A stretch of DNA of 64,000 bases from Alphaproteobacteria bacterium (GCA_028289425.1 JANQPL010000001.1:1-64000), one strand, 5' to 3'. Positions 1 through 7,530 are shown, counted from the stretch's first letter. Program-made: numbers and translations. Notes: a model not told the origin generated them from the letters alone.

Positions 1-16
1 GCGCCCGTCCCTGCGG

Positions 17-114
17 GTTGTCCAGCGGTGAGCGTCCGCGTCGTTGTGGTCCTCACCCGATGCCCACATCGCGTTTCGGACCACGCCTAGCGGAGACACT
101 CACCGCTGGTCAAC
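17..114. repeat. 98-bp nested palindromic element
   Basis: The outer arms at 17-32 and 99-114 are reverse complements with one mismatch in 16. Inside them lie further nested complementary arms: 34-39 with 90-97 (one bulge), 46-52 with 78-84, and 58-62 with 67-71. The whole stretch can therefore fold into one long hairpin. It lies just past the 3' end of the oxidoreductase gene. It could be a small MITE/REP-type element or a structured RNA. The window edge prevents a search for target-site duplications far to the left, and none is obvious at the ends. Confidence 0.5.
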
Positions 115-144
115 AGAACTGTTTCAATATGACGATGAAACGCT

Positions 145-867
145 CTAACGCTTCGCCTTGCAGGCAGCGGCCGCCCATGCGCGCTTCTGACGGCGCCGCA
201 AGCCCTGCGCGTAAAGCCAGCGGACCGGCGGGATCATCAGTGGCCAGAGTGTCCGGAAAACCCAGGGCGGGAATACACTGCCACGCTCTTCGTACATCAC
301 CCGCGCTCGTGGAGGGTTCATGAGCCAACGCGGGCCGGGAAAGCGATAGTTCCGCGCGTCCCGCCAAAACTCGACGGCGTTCAGGTGCCGCACGCTTTTG
401 CACGCATAGTGTGCCGGGGCGACGAAGCGAATCGGCGCGCCGTGGTCGACGCCCAGGGGTTCACCATTAAGGCGATCAGCCAACAGTACGTCGGCAGCCA
501 ATGTGTCCTCCAGCGGCAGACTTTGCGCCAGGCCGTCCTGGCCGCGCAAGACAACGAGGGCCGCGTCCGCTTCCGGCTGCACGCGCGGCACGACAAGTTG
601 CTCATAGAAGTCACGAAACCTCCATCCGCCCCAGCACAGGCCTCGCTTCGTCCAGGTGGTCGCGCAGTGAAGGTCTGAGACCTGCTCCACGCGCTCAAGC
701 GTTTGAAGTTCTTCCGCGAACCGCATAGGCCGCTCAACGTCGCCATCGACCGCGATCTCAATGCGCTCCGTCTCTGCTGGAAATCGAAAGGCGAAGGTCG
801 CCAGGCCGAAGCGCGGGAAGTCATCAATTTCGACTTGGCCGGGAGGAAGCGGTGAGGACTCTTTCAT
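145..867 (-). CDS. Molybdopterin-dependent oxidoreductase (sulfite-oxidase/YedY-like fold)
   Basis: 240 aa. It matches the Oxidored_molyb fold shared by sulfite oxidase and MsrP catalytic subunits: the molybdenum-ligand cysteine lies in the DLHCATTW block (Cys68), and the HGAPIRFVAP...KSVRHL block typical of the cofactor pocket follows at about 142-163. No Tat signal or haem domain is visible, so it is probably a small cytoplasmic member. The substrate is unknown. ATG 867 was chosen because an AAGGGG ribosome site precedes it; the longer open frame upstream would run through the operator. It lies downstream of, and co-directional with, a TetR gene, so repression by that regulator is likely. 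Confidence 0.8.
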   Translation of the reverse strand: MKESSPLPPGQVEIDDFPRFGLATFAFRFPAETERIEIAVDGDVERPMRFAEELQTLERVEQVSDLHCATTWTKRGLCWGGWRFRDFYEQLVVPRVQPEADAALVVLRGQDGLAQSLPLEDTLAADVLLADRLNGEPLGVDHGAPIRFVAPAHYACKSVRHLNAVEFWRDARNYRFPGPRWLMNPPRARVMYEERGSVFPPWVFRTLWPLMIPPVRWLYAQGLRRRQKRAWAAAACKAKR

Positions 868-897
868 CGTAGGCCCCTTGGGCGATTGGGCAATATT

Positions 898-917
898 TAG
901 AAAACAACTGTTTTCTA
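898..917. promoter_or_regulatory. TetR-type operator (perfect inverted repeat)
   Basis: Nine-base arms TAGAAAACA and TGTTTTCTA are exact reverse complements around a 2-base centre. The site fills the 52-bp gap between the TetR stop (920) and the oxidoreductase start (867). Size, symmetry and position fit a TetR-family operator controlling the oxidoreductase. No equally good copy was seen upstream of the TetR gene. Confidence 0.7.
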
Positions 918-919
918 TA

Positions 920-1552
920 TTATCGGCGATCGGACCGGGGGGCAAGCGGCATTTGGGCCATGAGCAGTTTCCGAAACTGGGTGCGCAAGGCCTCGATGTC
1001 GGACAATCGGCCCAGTCGGCTCAGCTGGGCCGTCTTGCTTTCAATGCCGCGCACGACGATCTCGTAAGTGGTGCGGTCCGGCAGAGCAGTCAGCCGTCCA
1101 GCCTTCAGAGAACGCTCGAAGCGCTCAAACATAAGGTCGAGGCTGTCCTCAAGCAGCCGTGCACGGATCTTCTGGAGCCGTTCGGCGGTCTTTCGCGGCA
1201 AGCGCGCCGAGTCGAGCGCCACTAGAGGGGCGGCCCCTTCCACATACGCATCCAGCAGCAGATCGGACACCTGTTTGGCGTCGAAGGTGTCCGACGGGTC
1301 GGGCACTGATTTGAGCCGAAGGAGGAACTGTTGCGCTACCTCTCGGGCCAGCTCCAGGATCAGCGCGTCCTTCGACCCGAACACTTGGTAGAATGCTCGT
1401 GACGACATGCCAGCCTCGGCGACGACGTCGCGGACCCCCGCCGTTTCAAGCCGCTGCCGCTCAAGGAGCTGACGCGCTGCGTGGAGCAAACGCCGGCGTT
1501 GTTCTGTTAGTGAGAGCGGAGGCCTTCCGCGCTTCGGTTTGCTAGCGCCCAT
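920..1552 (-). CDS. TetR/AcrR-family transcriptional regulator
   Basis: 210 aa. The N-terminal helix-turn-helix domain (about 17-65) shows the family pattern: RRRLLHAARQLLE, then VRDVVAEAGMSSRAFYQVFGSKDAL. The C-terminal helical ligand domain is not recognisable by sequence. A basic N-terminal tail (SKPKRGRPP) resembles an AT-hook. The gene is immediately upstream of a molybdopterin oxidoreductase, with a perfect inverted repeat just past its stop codon, so it probably controls that gene. The inducer is unknown. Confidence 0.88.
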   Translation of the reverse strand: MGASKPKRGRPPLSLTEQRRRLLHAARQLLERQRLETAGVRDVVAEAGMSSRAFYQVFGSKDALILELAREVAQQFLLRLKSVPDPSDTFDAKQVSDLLLDAYVEGAAPLVALDSARLPRKTAERLQKIRARLLEDSLDLMFERFERSLKAGRLTALPDRTTYEIVVRGIESKTAQLSRLGRLSDIEALRTQFRKLLMAQMPLAPRSDRR

Positions 1553-1838
1553 CCCGTTTCTGTTCCCGCGCTTCCATCATCCGATACCGATGAGGAACAT
1601 CTGGACCTCCCCTCAAGCATTGTGCGTACCACTCCATAAGCGTATCTTATTTCCTGGGAGGTCGCTCTTTGACAAGTTTATCTGGCTTGATGGACTGGAC
1701 CCTCCTGCCGCCCGCCCCAAACAGGGGCGCCATCGCGCAAAATCGGGATGAACCCCATGCACCCATCTTTGTTGACCAAAACCGGCCGGCGCGCGAGTCA
1801 CAGCCCCTTCAAACGATCACGATGTCGGATGGATGTGA

Positions 1839-2621
1839 TTATCGGTCGGGGCGGCGCCAGGCCTTGTCGATGAGCGCGGCTTCTTCGTCGGCGCCCAGCG
1901 CATCGCTTTCCATCTGCGCCTGAAGGAAAGCATCAAGCACCGCATTCGCATCAGCAGAGGCTGTCCGATAGCCATCGTCGATCCCCGCCCCCGGCGCCTT
2001 CGATCGCAGTGACAACACCACATCCCAATCAGTGTCGCCGCGACAAGCGACCAGAAGGGTCTGATCGCCCCCTTGGGTGACAACCGTTTCGCGGCAAAAG
2101 CGGCCATCGACCGACCGAAAGGACAAAACCGGTTCGGCCACGCGCGTACCATCAAGGTCGATCCGCTGGGCACTTGCCGTGCGTTCGAACGCGGCGTAGA
2201 GGGGGTCGCCGCTCGAGATGGATTTGGCCGCCAAAAAATCCGTGTTCTGCGCACCGCTGAAGGGATCGTAAAGACCGACCGAATAGCCCAGCACGAGAGC
2301 AACAGAGGCCGCAATCGCTGACGGCCAGAACGGCGCCGGGCCGGCGGGCCGCGGCGTGGCCTTGGGGAATTCAACCACGGTCGATGCCTCTGCGGCGGGC
2401 GCGGCCGCCCTGTTGCGCACCAAATCGATGAATTCCTGGGGCACCTCCGCATCGGCCAGTGGCAGATAGGCCGAACGCACCGCATCGTTTGCTTGCTGCA
2501 GCCGCGCCAAACGGGCATCCAGCTGCTTGTCCTCCAGGACGGCTTTTTCGATTTCCGACATTTGAGCGGCGTCTAGTTCGCCGTCCAAATACGCGGAAAG
2601 AATTTCGTCCGTATAGGTCAT
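1839..2621 (-). CDS. Anti-sigma factor, single-pass membrane protein
   Basis: 260 aa. The N-terminus (LSAYLDGELDAAQ...) is the typical cytoplasmic sigma-binding domain of membrane anti-sigma factors; it lacks the His/Cys zinc motif. One transmembrane segment spans about 98-118, followed by a periplasmic domain of about 140 residues with two cysteines that I do not recognise. The gene starts 15 bp after the sigma-factor stop, so the two are co-transcribed. It should hold the ECF sigma inactive until an envelope signal arrives. Confidence is high for the role and low for the signal. Confidence 0.85.
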   Translation of the reverse strand: MTYTDEILSAYLDGELDAAQMSEIEKAVLEDKQLDARLARLQQANDAVRSAYLPLADAEVPQEFIDLVRNRAAAPAAEASTVVEFPKATPRPAGPAPFWPSAIAASVALVLGYSVGLYDPFSGAQNTDFLAAKSISSGDPLYAAFERTASAQRIDLDGTRVAEPVLSFRSVDGRFCRETVVTQGGDQTLLVACRGDTDWDVVLSLRSKAPGAGIDDGYRTASADANAVLDAFLQAQMESDALGADEEAALIDKAWRRPDR

Positions 2622-2636
2622 TCAATACTCACCCTA

Positions 2637-3134
2637 TTAGGCCGTTTGTGCATCGGCCAACAAATCCGCCAAAGTGCCTCGCGCCCGCGACAGCCGGCTC
2701 ATGACCGTTCCGATGGGAATGCCCAACATTTCCGCCGCCTCTTTGTAAGAATACCCTTCGACGGCAACCAGAGAGACCACAACCCGCTGGTCGTCCGGCA
2801 GTGCCGCCATGGACTGATTGACCTGTTCGAACATAATCCGGTCCATCACGCCTCGCTCTCCGTCCGTCGCGGCGGCCTCGGGCGCGTCGTCGATTGGCGT
2901 GGCGGCCCGCACTTTCCGAGAACGAACTTCATCGATCCAAATGTTCTTGCACACGCGAAACATCCATTTGGCCAAAATAACCTCTTGTGGCGGCGGTTTC
3001 TCCAACAGGCGCTTGACGGTTGCCTGCATCAGATCGTCGGCGTCGTGCCAGGTGCCCGTCAAAGAGAAGCAGAACCGTCTGAGACGCGGGAGCAGCTCCA
3101 ACAGCTCATCTTCATCACCCCTACCTTCGGTCAT
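2637..3134 (-). CDS. ECF-type RNA polymerase sigma factor
   Basis: 165 aa, the usual ECF length. Sigma region 2 lies at about 14-77 (DADDLMQATVKRL, then WMFRVCKNIWIDEVRSRK). Region 4 lies at about 108-158, with the helix-turn-helix YSYKEAAEMLGIPIGTVMSRLSRAR. It sits upstream of its anti-sigma gene and is divergent from the acidic-repeat subtilase. A GGAATAA...CGTT promoter upstream suggests autoregulation. That promoter's -10 ends only 10 bases before the ATG, so the transcript would be nearly leaderless unless another promoter exists. Confidence 0.93.
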   Translation of the reverse strand: MTEGRGDEDELLELLPRLRRFCFSLTGTWHDADDLMQATVKRLLEKPPPQEVILAKWMFRVCKNIWIDEVRSRKVRAATPIDDAPEAAATDGERGVMDRIMFEQVNQSMAALPDDQRVVVSLVAVEGYSYKEAAEMLGIPIGTVMSRLSRARGTLADLLADAQTA

Positions 3135-3144
3135 CTGTACACCT

Positions 3145-3170
3145 AACGTTCATGGCCGCTTGTTTATTCC
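3145..3170 (-). promoter_or_regulatory. Putative ECF promoter of the sigma/anti-sigma operon
   Basis: On the minus strand GGAAT (3170-3166, within the heptamer GGAATAA) is followed by a 17-base spacer and CGTT (3148-3145). The layout resembles alphaproteobacterial ECF promoters such as EcfG-type GGAAC-N16/17-CGTT. The same pattern recurs in front of neighbouring genes of this cluster. Confidence 0.55.
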
Positions 3171-3191
3171 TTTCGAAGACCGCAGTTTAGC

Positions 3192-3216
3192 GGAATAATT
3201 CTGATGCTGAGACGTT
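3192..3216 (+). promoter_or_regulatory. Putative ECF promoter of the acidic-repeat subtilase
   Basis: GGAAT (3192-3196, again GGAATAA) is separated by 16 bases from CGTT (3213-3216). It reads toward the subtilase ATG at 3289, giving a leader of about 65 bases. Together with the oppositely oriented copy at 3145-3170 it makes a symmetric divergent control region. Confidence 0.55.
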
Positions 3217-3221
3217 TACAA

Positions 3222-3246
3222 TCTGAAAATTGGATTAATTTTCAGA
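3222..3246. promoter_or_regulatory. Perfect inverted repeat at the subtilase transcript start
   Basis: The ten-base arms TCTGAAAATT (3222-3231) and AATTTTCAGA (3237-3246) are exact reverse complements around a 5-base centre. The repeat begins about 6 bases after the putative -10, so it is either an operator covering the transcription start or a 5'-terminal RNA hairpin. No matching copy was found elsewhere in the window. Confidence 0.55.
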
Positions 3247-3288
3247 CGGTTAAGGGGAGACGAGAGGGGCACACCCGGCGCACACCAC

Positions 3289-4902
3289 ATGACACGATTT
3301 ACGCTGGCCATAGCGGCGACGATGCTCGCCGTGCTGCTGCTCCTGGGGGTTGAAAACACGCCGCCCTATTCCATCACAGCCGCCTATGCCCAAGACGATC
3401 CCGACGACGATCTGGATGACGACATCGACGACGATATCGAAGACGACATCGAGAGCGACGTGGAAGACGATATCGAAGATGATGTGGAGAGCGATATCGA
3501 GGACAATATCGAGTCCGACATTGAAAGCGATATTGAGTCCGACATCGAAGGCGACATCGAATCGGACATTGAGAGCGACATCGAGGACGATATTGAAGGG
3601 GACATCGAAGGGGATATCGAAGGCGACATAGAAGACGACGTCGAGGATGATGTGGAAGACGATGTCGAAGACGATGTTGAGGACGATGTTGAGGATGACG
3701 TCGAAGACGAAGCGGAAGAAGAAGCAGAGAGCGAACTGGACGACGATCTGGAAGAGCTAGAAGCATCCCAAAAGTCGTCGGAAGCCTTTGAGACGCGGGC
3801 GGCACAAGCGGCGCGGGATACGGTCGACCTAGCCTCCGACGACCAAAACCAAGAAGTGATCGCCAACGAACAGATCCTGCTGCTTGACCCGGACACGGTT
3901 TCCGTACTGAGCGAGCGTGGGTATCGCATCATCGAGCAAGAAGAGTTGGCCGGCTTGGGCCAGGTACTGGTGCGGATCGAAACAGCCGACACTTTCGATC
4001 TTGAACAAGAGATCACGGCCCTCACCGCGAGCGGCCCGCAGAATGAAATCGACTTCAACCATGTTTACCGGGCCCAACAATCGACCGCGCGGCTTGATGC
4101 CCGCGGCTACTCCCCATCGGCCTTTGCCCAAGACAATTCGGCCTGGCAACGCACCCGGCGGAACACCCGCGCCAGGATCGGCTTGATCGACACCATGATT
4201 GATGACCGGCATCCCGCCCTTGATCGCAGCCGTATCGAAACGCGCGATTTTGTCGGCGGGGCGCGGCCGCAAGAACATGGGACAGCGATTGCTTCCATCC
4301 TGGTGGGCGCTGGCGCCGGGTATCAGGGCCTGCTGCCCAATGCGCGCCTCATGGCCGCTTCGGTCTTTATCGACCATTCGAACGCAGGCGACATTGCGCC
4401 CACCGATCTTTTGGTGCGTGCGGTCGACTGGATGGTGTCGAGCCGCGTGGGCGTGGTCAATATGAGCATTGCAGGGCCGCCGAACCGGGTGCTGGCGGCG
4501 GCTTTGGCACAGGCATCGGATCTGGGCATTGCGTTTCTTGCCGCTGCCGGCAATAACGGGCCCAATGCGCGGCCCGCTTATCCCGCAGCCTATGAGACGG
4601 TTGCGGCGATTACGGCCGTCGACACGGACAATCGCGTCTACCGACGCGCGGGGCGGGGGCCCCACATCGATTTCGCTGCTCCCGGCGTCGATATTCTCTG
4701 TGCTGATCTTTCGGGTAGCTTTACCACCGATTCAGGCACCTCCATGGCCGTGCCGTTTGCGGCGGCCGTCTTTCTCAGCCAATGTTCTGGATCTTATTGC
4801 GGGAACGTGCCCCGGATTATGTCCGATCTGGGGCGCCGGTCGATTGACTTAGGCGCAAGCGGCGTCGATCCGGTCTATGGCTACGGCCTGATCCAACCGT
4901 AA
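3289..4902 (+). CDS. Secreted S8 (subtilisin-like) serine peptidase with acidic tetrad-repeat N-terminus
   Basis: 537 aa. The signal peptide covers 1-34 (cleavage after AYA). Residues 36-155 are a four-residue acidic repeat, Asp/Glu with Ile or Val at every fourth position, about 27 units. Residues 190-265 look like an inhibitor-type propeptide. The catalytic domain has Asp301 (GLIDTMID), His330 (QEHGTAIAS), oxyanion Asn422 (AAAGNNG) and Ser485 (SGTSMAVPF), so it should be active. The peptidase part is short but complete. The repeat resembles the stand-alone acidic protein at 6.2-6.7 kb. A divergent ECF sigma and a shared promoter pattern suggest envelope-stress control. The substrate is unknown. 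Confidence 0.88.
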   Translation: MTRFTLAIAATMLAVLLLLGVENTPPYSITAAYAQDDPDDDLDDDIDDDIEDDIESDVEDDIEDDVESDIEDNIESDIESDIESDIEGDIESDIESDIEDDIEGDIEGDIEGDIEDDVEDDVEDDVEDDVEDDVEDDVEDEAEEEAESELDDDLEELEASQKSSEAFETRAAQAARDTVDLASDDQNQEVIANEQILLLDPDTVSVLSERGYRIIEQEELAGLGQVLVRIETADTFDLEQEITALTASGPQNEIDFNHVYRAQQSTARLDARGYSPSAFAQDNSAWQRTRRNTRARIGLIDTMIDDRHPALDRSRIETRDFVGGARPQEHGTAIASILVGAGAGYQGLLPNARLMAASVFIDHSNAGDIAPTDLLVRAVDWMVSSRVGVVNMSIAGPPNRVLAAALAQASDLGIAFLAAAGNNGPNARPAYPAAYETVAAITAVDTDNRVYRRAGRGPHIDFAAPGVDILCADLSGSFTTDSGTSMAVPFAAAVFLSQCSGSYCGNVPRIMSDLGRRSIDLGASGVDPVYGYGLIQP

Positions 4903-4942
4903 CGGCGCGATTGCCGCCGACGGCCAGCAGCAACCGCGCCTA

Positions 4943-5082
4943 GATCACGATCATTTTAGGTGGAATCATCCCAAAAAGATAAACGTGATCTAATTCAATA
5001 AATCAGAGCGGGATCGAACGGAGTTAAACGCCGAAGGCGTTTAACGCACACGTTCGGCAAGCCTCACTCCCGATCCCGCTCT
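4943..5082. terminator. Two consecutive long hairpins between convergent genes
   Basis: The first hairpin has arms GATCACG (4943-4949) and CGTGATC (4984-4990), with further pairing inside. The second has 12-base outer arms (5005-5016 with 5071-5082) enclosing a perfect 10-base stem (5023-5032 with 5036-5045, loop GAA). The block lies between the 3' ends of the subtilase and barrel genes, so it could stop transcription from both sides. It lacks a clear T-run and resembles dispersed palindromic intergenic elements of alphaproteobacteria. Confidence 0.5.
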
Positions 5083-5094
5083 AGGCCGCTATTG

Positions 5095-6063
5095 TTATAG
5101 TTCGGCCCCAATCCGGAACGTCGCCACGCTTTGCGTGAAGTCCACCGACGGCAGGTTCGAATTGAAAATGTCGTAATTGTATTCAATCTCAGCGTAGAAA
5201 ATGTCGTTGAGCGGGATCTCGAGCGATGCTTCCAGCTTGTGCCGTGTATCGTCCCGGACCACGCCGATGGAGGGTGTTACGGAATCGTAGTTGCGGTTTT
5301 CATACCGCCATCCGGCGCGAAACTTCGCCCTGCGGTCCCCCAGCGGGAAACGTTGGACGACCCTGGCCTTTAGATTATTGGCAGTGAAGTCAAATTCCGC
5401 GCCCACCGCATCCTCGGATTCGAATTTGTAACCGAAGATCAAATACGTCGTTAGTCCGTTGACGAAGTAAAAGACGTCCGCATTGAACGCATTTACATCC
5501 GCATCGCGGTCAGCCACGCCGATGAAGTCTTTGTCCGTATAGATGTACGATCCGCGCACATAGAACGTCTTGTCGGCAAGATATGTGGACGCGAAGGGCG
5601 ACAGCCGATGAAGCGTGAGGAATCCGTCGCCGCCAAGACGTGAGTGAATAAGCTGGTACGAGACACCGATATCCACATCGCCGAAATCATGGGCAACTTC
5701 GATGGAGCCCCGATGGGTCTGAGTGTTAAAGTCCGTGAAGTCGAACTGGATGTCCTGACCGAGATCATAGCCGATTTCCACGGTGGTATTCTCGGCAATG
5801 TCCGTTTCAAAACCGACCCCCAAATCGAACAGGGCTGCGAAGTCGCCTTCCGCCGTGGACGTGTCCACTTCGACAACAGACACGTTGCTGTCATATTCGA
5901 TGCCGGTGCTGAGCTCGATCGAAAACGGGCTTTCCTTCACCCGTTCGATCCAGCTTGTGTCGTCATCGTCGTCCCGATAGCCGTCCTGAGCAACCGCGCC
6001 GGAGATAATCAGCGCCGGCGCGAGAAGCCCAGCAGCCACCAAATGTAACGATTTCTTTTTCAT
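5095..6063 (-). CDS. Outer-membrane beta-barrel protein
   Basis: 322 aa from ATG 6063, which has a GAGGGA ribosome site; an upstream TTG start is less likely. The signal peptide ends near SGAVAQ, and the mature protein begins with a run of five Asp. The rest is alternating amphipathic beta strands rich in Tyr/Phe and Asp (for example STGIEYDSNVSVV, GYDLGQDIQFDF), ending in FRIGAEL, typical of outer-membrane barrels of about 12-16 strands. No exact family is recognised. It is convergent with the subtilase and downstream of the acidic protein, inside the putative ECF regulon. Confidence 0.75.
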   Translation of the reverse strand: MKKKSLHLVAAGLLAPALIISGAVAQDGYRDDDDDTSWIERVKESPFSIELSTGIEYDSNVSVVEVDTSTAEGDFAALFDLGVGFETDIAENTTVEIGYDLGQDIQFDFTDFNTQTHRGSIEVAHDFGDVDIGVSYQLIHSRLGGDGFLTLHRLSPFASTYLADKTFYVRGSYIYTDKDFIGVADRDADVNAFNADVFYFVNGLTTYLIFGYKFESEDAVGAEFDFTANNLKARVVQRFPLGDRRAKFRAGWRYENRNYDSVTPSIGVVRDDTRHKLEASLEIPLNDIFYAEIEYNYDIFNSNLPSVDFTQSVATFRIGAEL

Positions 6064-6124
6064 CTTTCCCTCTGCAGCCAAAAACTATTAGGGCTTCACC
6101 GAAACGCAGGTTCAAGCTTTCACC

Positions 6125-6149
6125 GACAGATACACTAGAGAGGTGTTCC
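6125..6149 (-). promoter_or_regulatory. Weak ECF-like promoter upstream of the barrel gene
   Basis: Minus strand: GGAAC (6149-6145), a 16-base spacer, TGTC (6128-6125). The -35 matches and the -10 differs at its first base from CGTC. It lies about 60 bases upstream of the barrel ATG. Confidence 0.3.
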
Positions 6150-6247
6150 GTGTCGGCCGTAATCGGTTCTTCCTAGAAACGCAATTGCTTTTTCCATGTC
6201 ACGGCCGTGCACGATCAGGTGCCGAACCTGCAATTCGAGATGCTCCC

Positions 6248-6730
6248 CTAGTCGTCCCCTCTATCGTCATCGACATCTTCTTCAACGTCGTCGTCGATTT
6301 CGTCGTCCACCTCGTCCTCGACGTCGTCGTCGATTTCATCTTCTAACTCGTCGTCGACGGCATCATCGATTTCGTCCTCCAATTCATCGTCGACCTCATC
6401 TTCGATATCGTCATCGACTTCCTCGTCCACGTCGTCGTCAATGTCGTCATCGACGTCATCGTCAATTTCATCATCGATATCGTCCTCGACATCGTCGTCT
6501 AAGGCCTCATCCGCCTCATCGTCCGCATCGTCATCAATCTCGTCGTCGACATCGTCGCGAACGTCATCCACGCCTTCGTCGAATTGGGCCAGGATCACCT
6601 GCGGCGATGGATTAACCACCGCCAAACCCTTGCCGACCGCCGGTAAAGCCGCTGCCGGCGTGGCATGCACGCTCCACCCAAGCGAAAGGGAAAGAGCGAT
6701 AACGGAACTGTATGTGCTGTGTTTCAGCAT
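6248..6730 (-). CDS. Secreted poly-acidic tetrad-repeat protein
   Basis: 160 aa from ATG 6730 (GAAAGGAC ribosome site). A signal peptide covers about 1-29 (ends near ATPAAA). After a short linker, residues about 52-160 are nearly continuous acidic tetrads, Asp/Glu with a Val/Ile/Leu/Ala every fourth residue, and no Cys, Trp or aromatic residue. Nothing catalytic is visible. The composition predicts a highly charged, perhaps Ca2+-binding or disordered surface protein. It shares its design with the N-terminus of the subtilase 1.3 kb away, so the two may interact or bind the same partner. No known family is recognised. Confidence 0.75.
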   Translation of the reverse strand: MLKHSTYSSVIALSLSLGWSVHATPAAALPAVGKGLAVVNPSPQVILAQFDEGVDDVRDDVDDEIDDDADDEADEALDDDVEDDIDDEIDDDVDDDIDDDVDEEVDDDIEDEVDDELEDEIDDAVDDELEDEIDDDVEDEVDDEIDDDVEEDVDDDRGDD

Positions 6731-6821
6731 GATTTTGTCCTTTCTTTCGTGATCTCCCCCCGAGATCGGCCCAAATTGCAGCAGCTTGTTGCCCACGGTC
6801 TTTGAGCTCTACGCGCCCGGC

Positions 6822-6846
6822 GACGTCACATCGATCGCGCGCTTCC
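6822..6846 (-). promoter_or_regulatory. Possible ECF promoter of the acidic protein
   Basis: Minus strand: GGAAG (6846-6842), a 16-base spacer, CGTC (6825-6822). It overlaps the end of the response-regulator gene and lies about 90 bases upstream of the acidic-protein ATG. It fits the cluster pattern except for the fifth -35 base. Confidence 0.35.
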
Positions 6847-7530
6847 TTCTTCTTTTGCCAAGATTTTGTACCCACGCCCGCGGATCGTTTTCAGATAACT
6901 CTCCTTCTGATCCGCATCGATCTTCTTACGGAGCTTGCCGATATACACGTCGACGATGTTTGTCAGCGGGTCGGCATTGGTACCCCACACATTGCTCAAA
7001 ATACGTTCGCGGCTAAACACTTTCCCCGGGGACCGCATGAGCAGTTCCAATATGGCCAGTTCTTTAGCCGTCAAATCGATCAATTCATCCGCCCGATGAA
7101 AATCGAGCGTTTCCAGGTTGAGGGAAAGGTCGCCGACTTCGATGATCTTCTGCACATGTTCGAAACGCCGGTTGCGTCTCAGCTGCGCATCGATACGGGC
7201 GAGCAATTCGTCGAACGCAAACGGTTTTGGAAGATAGTCGTCCGCCCCAAGACGAAGCCCTTCGATGCGGTCTTCAAGCGTGTGCATCGCGGTTAACATG
7301 ATAATCGGTGTGAGGACGCCTGCCTTTCTCAGCTCTTGGCACACATCCAGCCCATGCATGCCGGGCAGCATCAAATCAAGAATGATCAGGTCATAATTGA
7401 CCTGGAGAGCAAGATCATGGCCGTCTTGCCCGTTTTCCGCATGGTCCACGCCGTACCCTTCGGCCCGAAGTCCGCGAAGCAGAAAATCGGCGACACGCGT
7501 ATCGTCTTCCACCACCAGCAACGACATCAT
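6826..7530 (-). CDS. OmpR/PhoB-family response regulator
   Basis: 234 aa. The receiver domain (about 3-115) has the acidic pair Asp9/Asp10, the phospho-acceptor Asp52 (IILDLMLPG), Thr80 and Lys102 (YLPKPF). The C-terminal winged helix (about 135-228) ends with the family block YLKTIRGRGYKI. The partner is probably the histidine kinase upstream, although 231 bp separate them. That gap contains a GGAATAA...CGTC promoter, so the regulator can be made independently of the kinase, apparently under the ECF sigma. Confidence 0.92.
   Translation of the reverse strand: MMSLLVVEDDTRVADFLLRGLRAEGYGVDHAENGQDGHDLALQVNYDLIILDLMLPGMHGLDVCQELRKAGVLTPIIMLTAMHTLEDRIEGLRLGADDYLPKPFAFDELLARIDAQLRRNRRFEHVQKIIEVGDLSLNLETLDFHRADELIDLTAKELAILELLMRSPGKVFSRERILSNVWGTNADPLTNIVDVYIGKLRKKIDADQKESYLKTIRGRGYKILAKEEGSARSM

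Noticed and set aside
17-114. Integron attC site
   Set aside because: The end sequences are in the wrong orientation (GTT...AAC) and the core consensus does not fit.
3391-3753. Tandem 12-base units that might suggest a CRISPR array
   Set aside because: The units are contiguous, in frame and codon-variable, with no spacers or cas genes.
3384-4058. A 224-codon opposite-strand open frame rich in Ser over the subtilase repeat
   Set aside because: It is the antisense of GAC/GAT/GAA repeats; no homology, no start signal, and the sense frame has a signal peptide and a catalytic triad.
6196-6615. A 139-codon Arg/His-rich open frame opposite the acidic protein
   Set aside because: It mirrors the acidic codons on the other strand and lacks any protein-like character.
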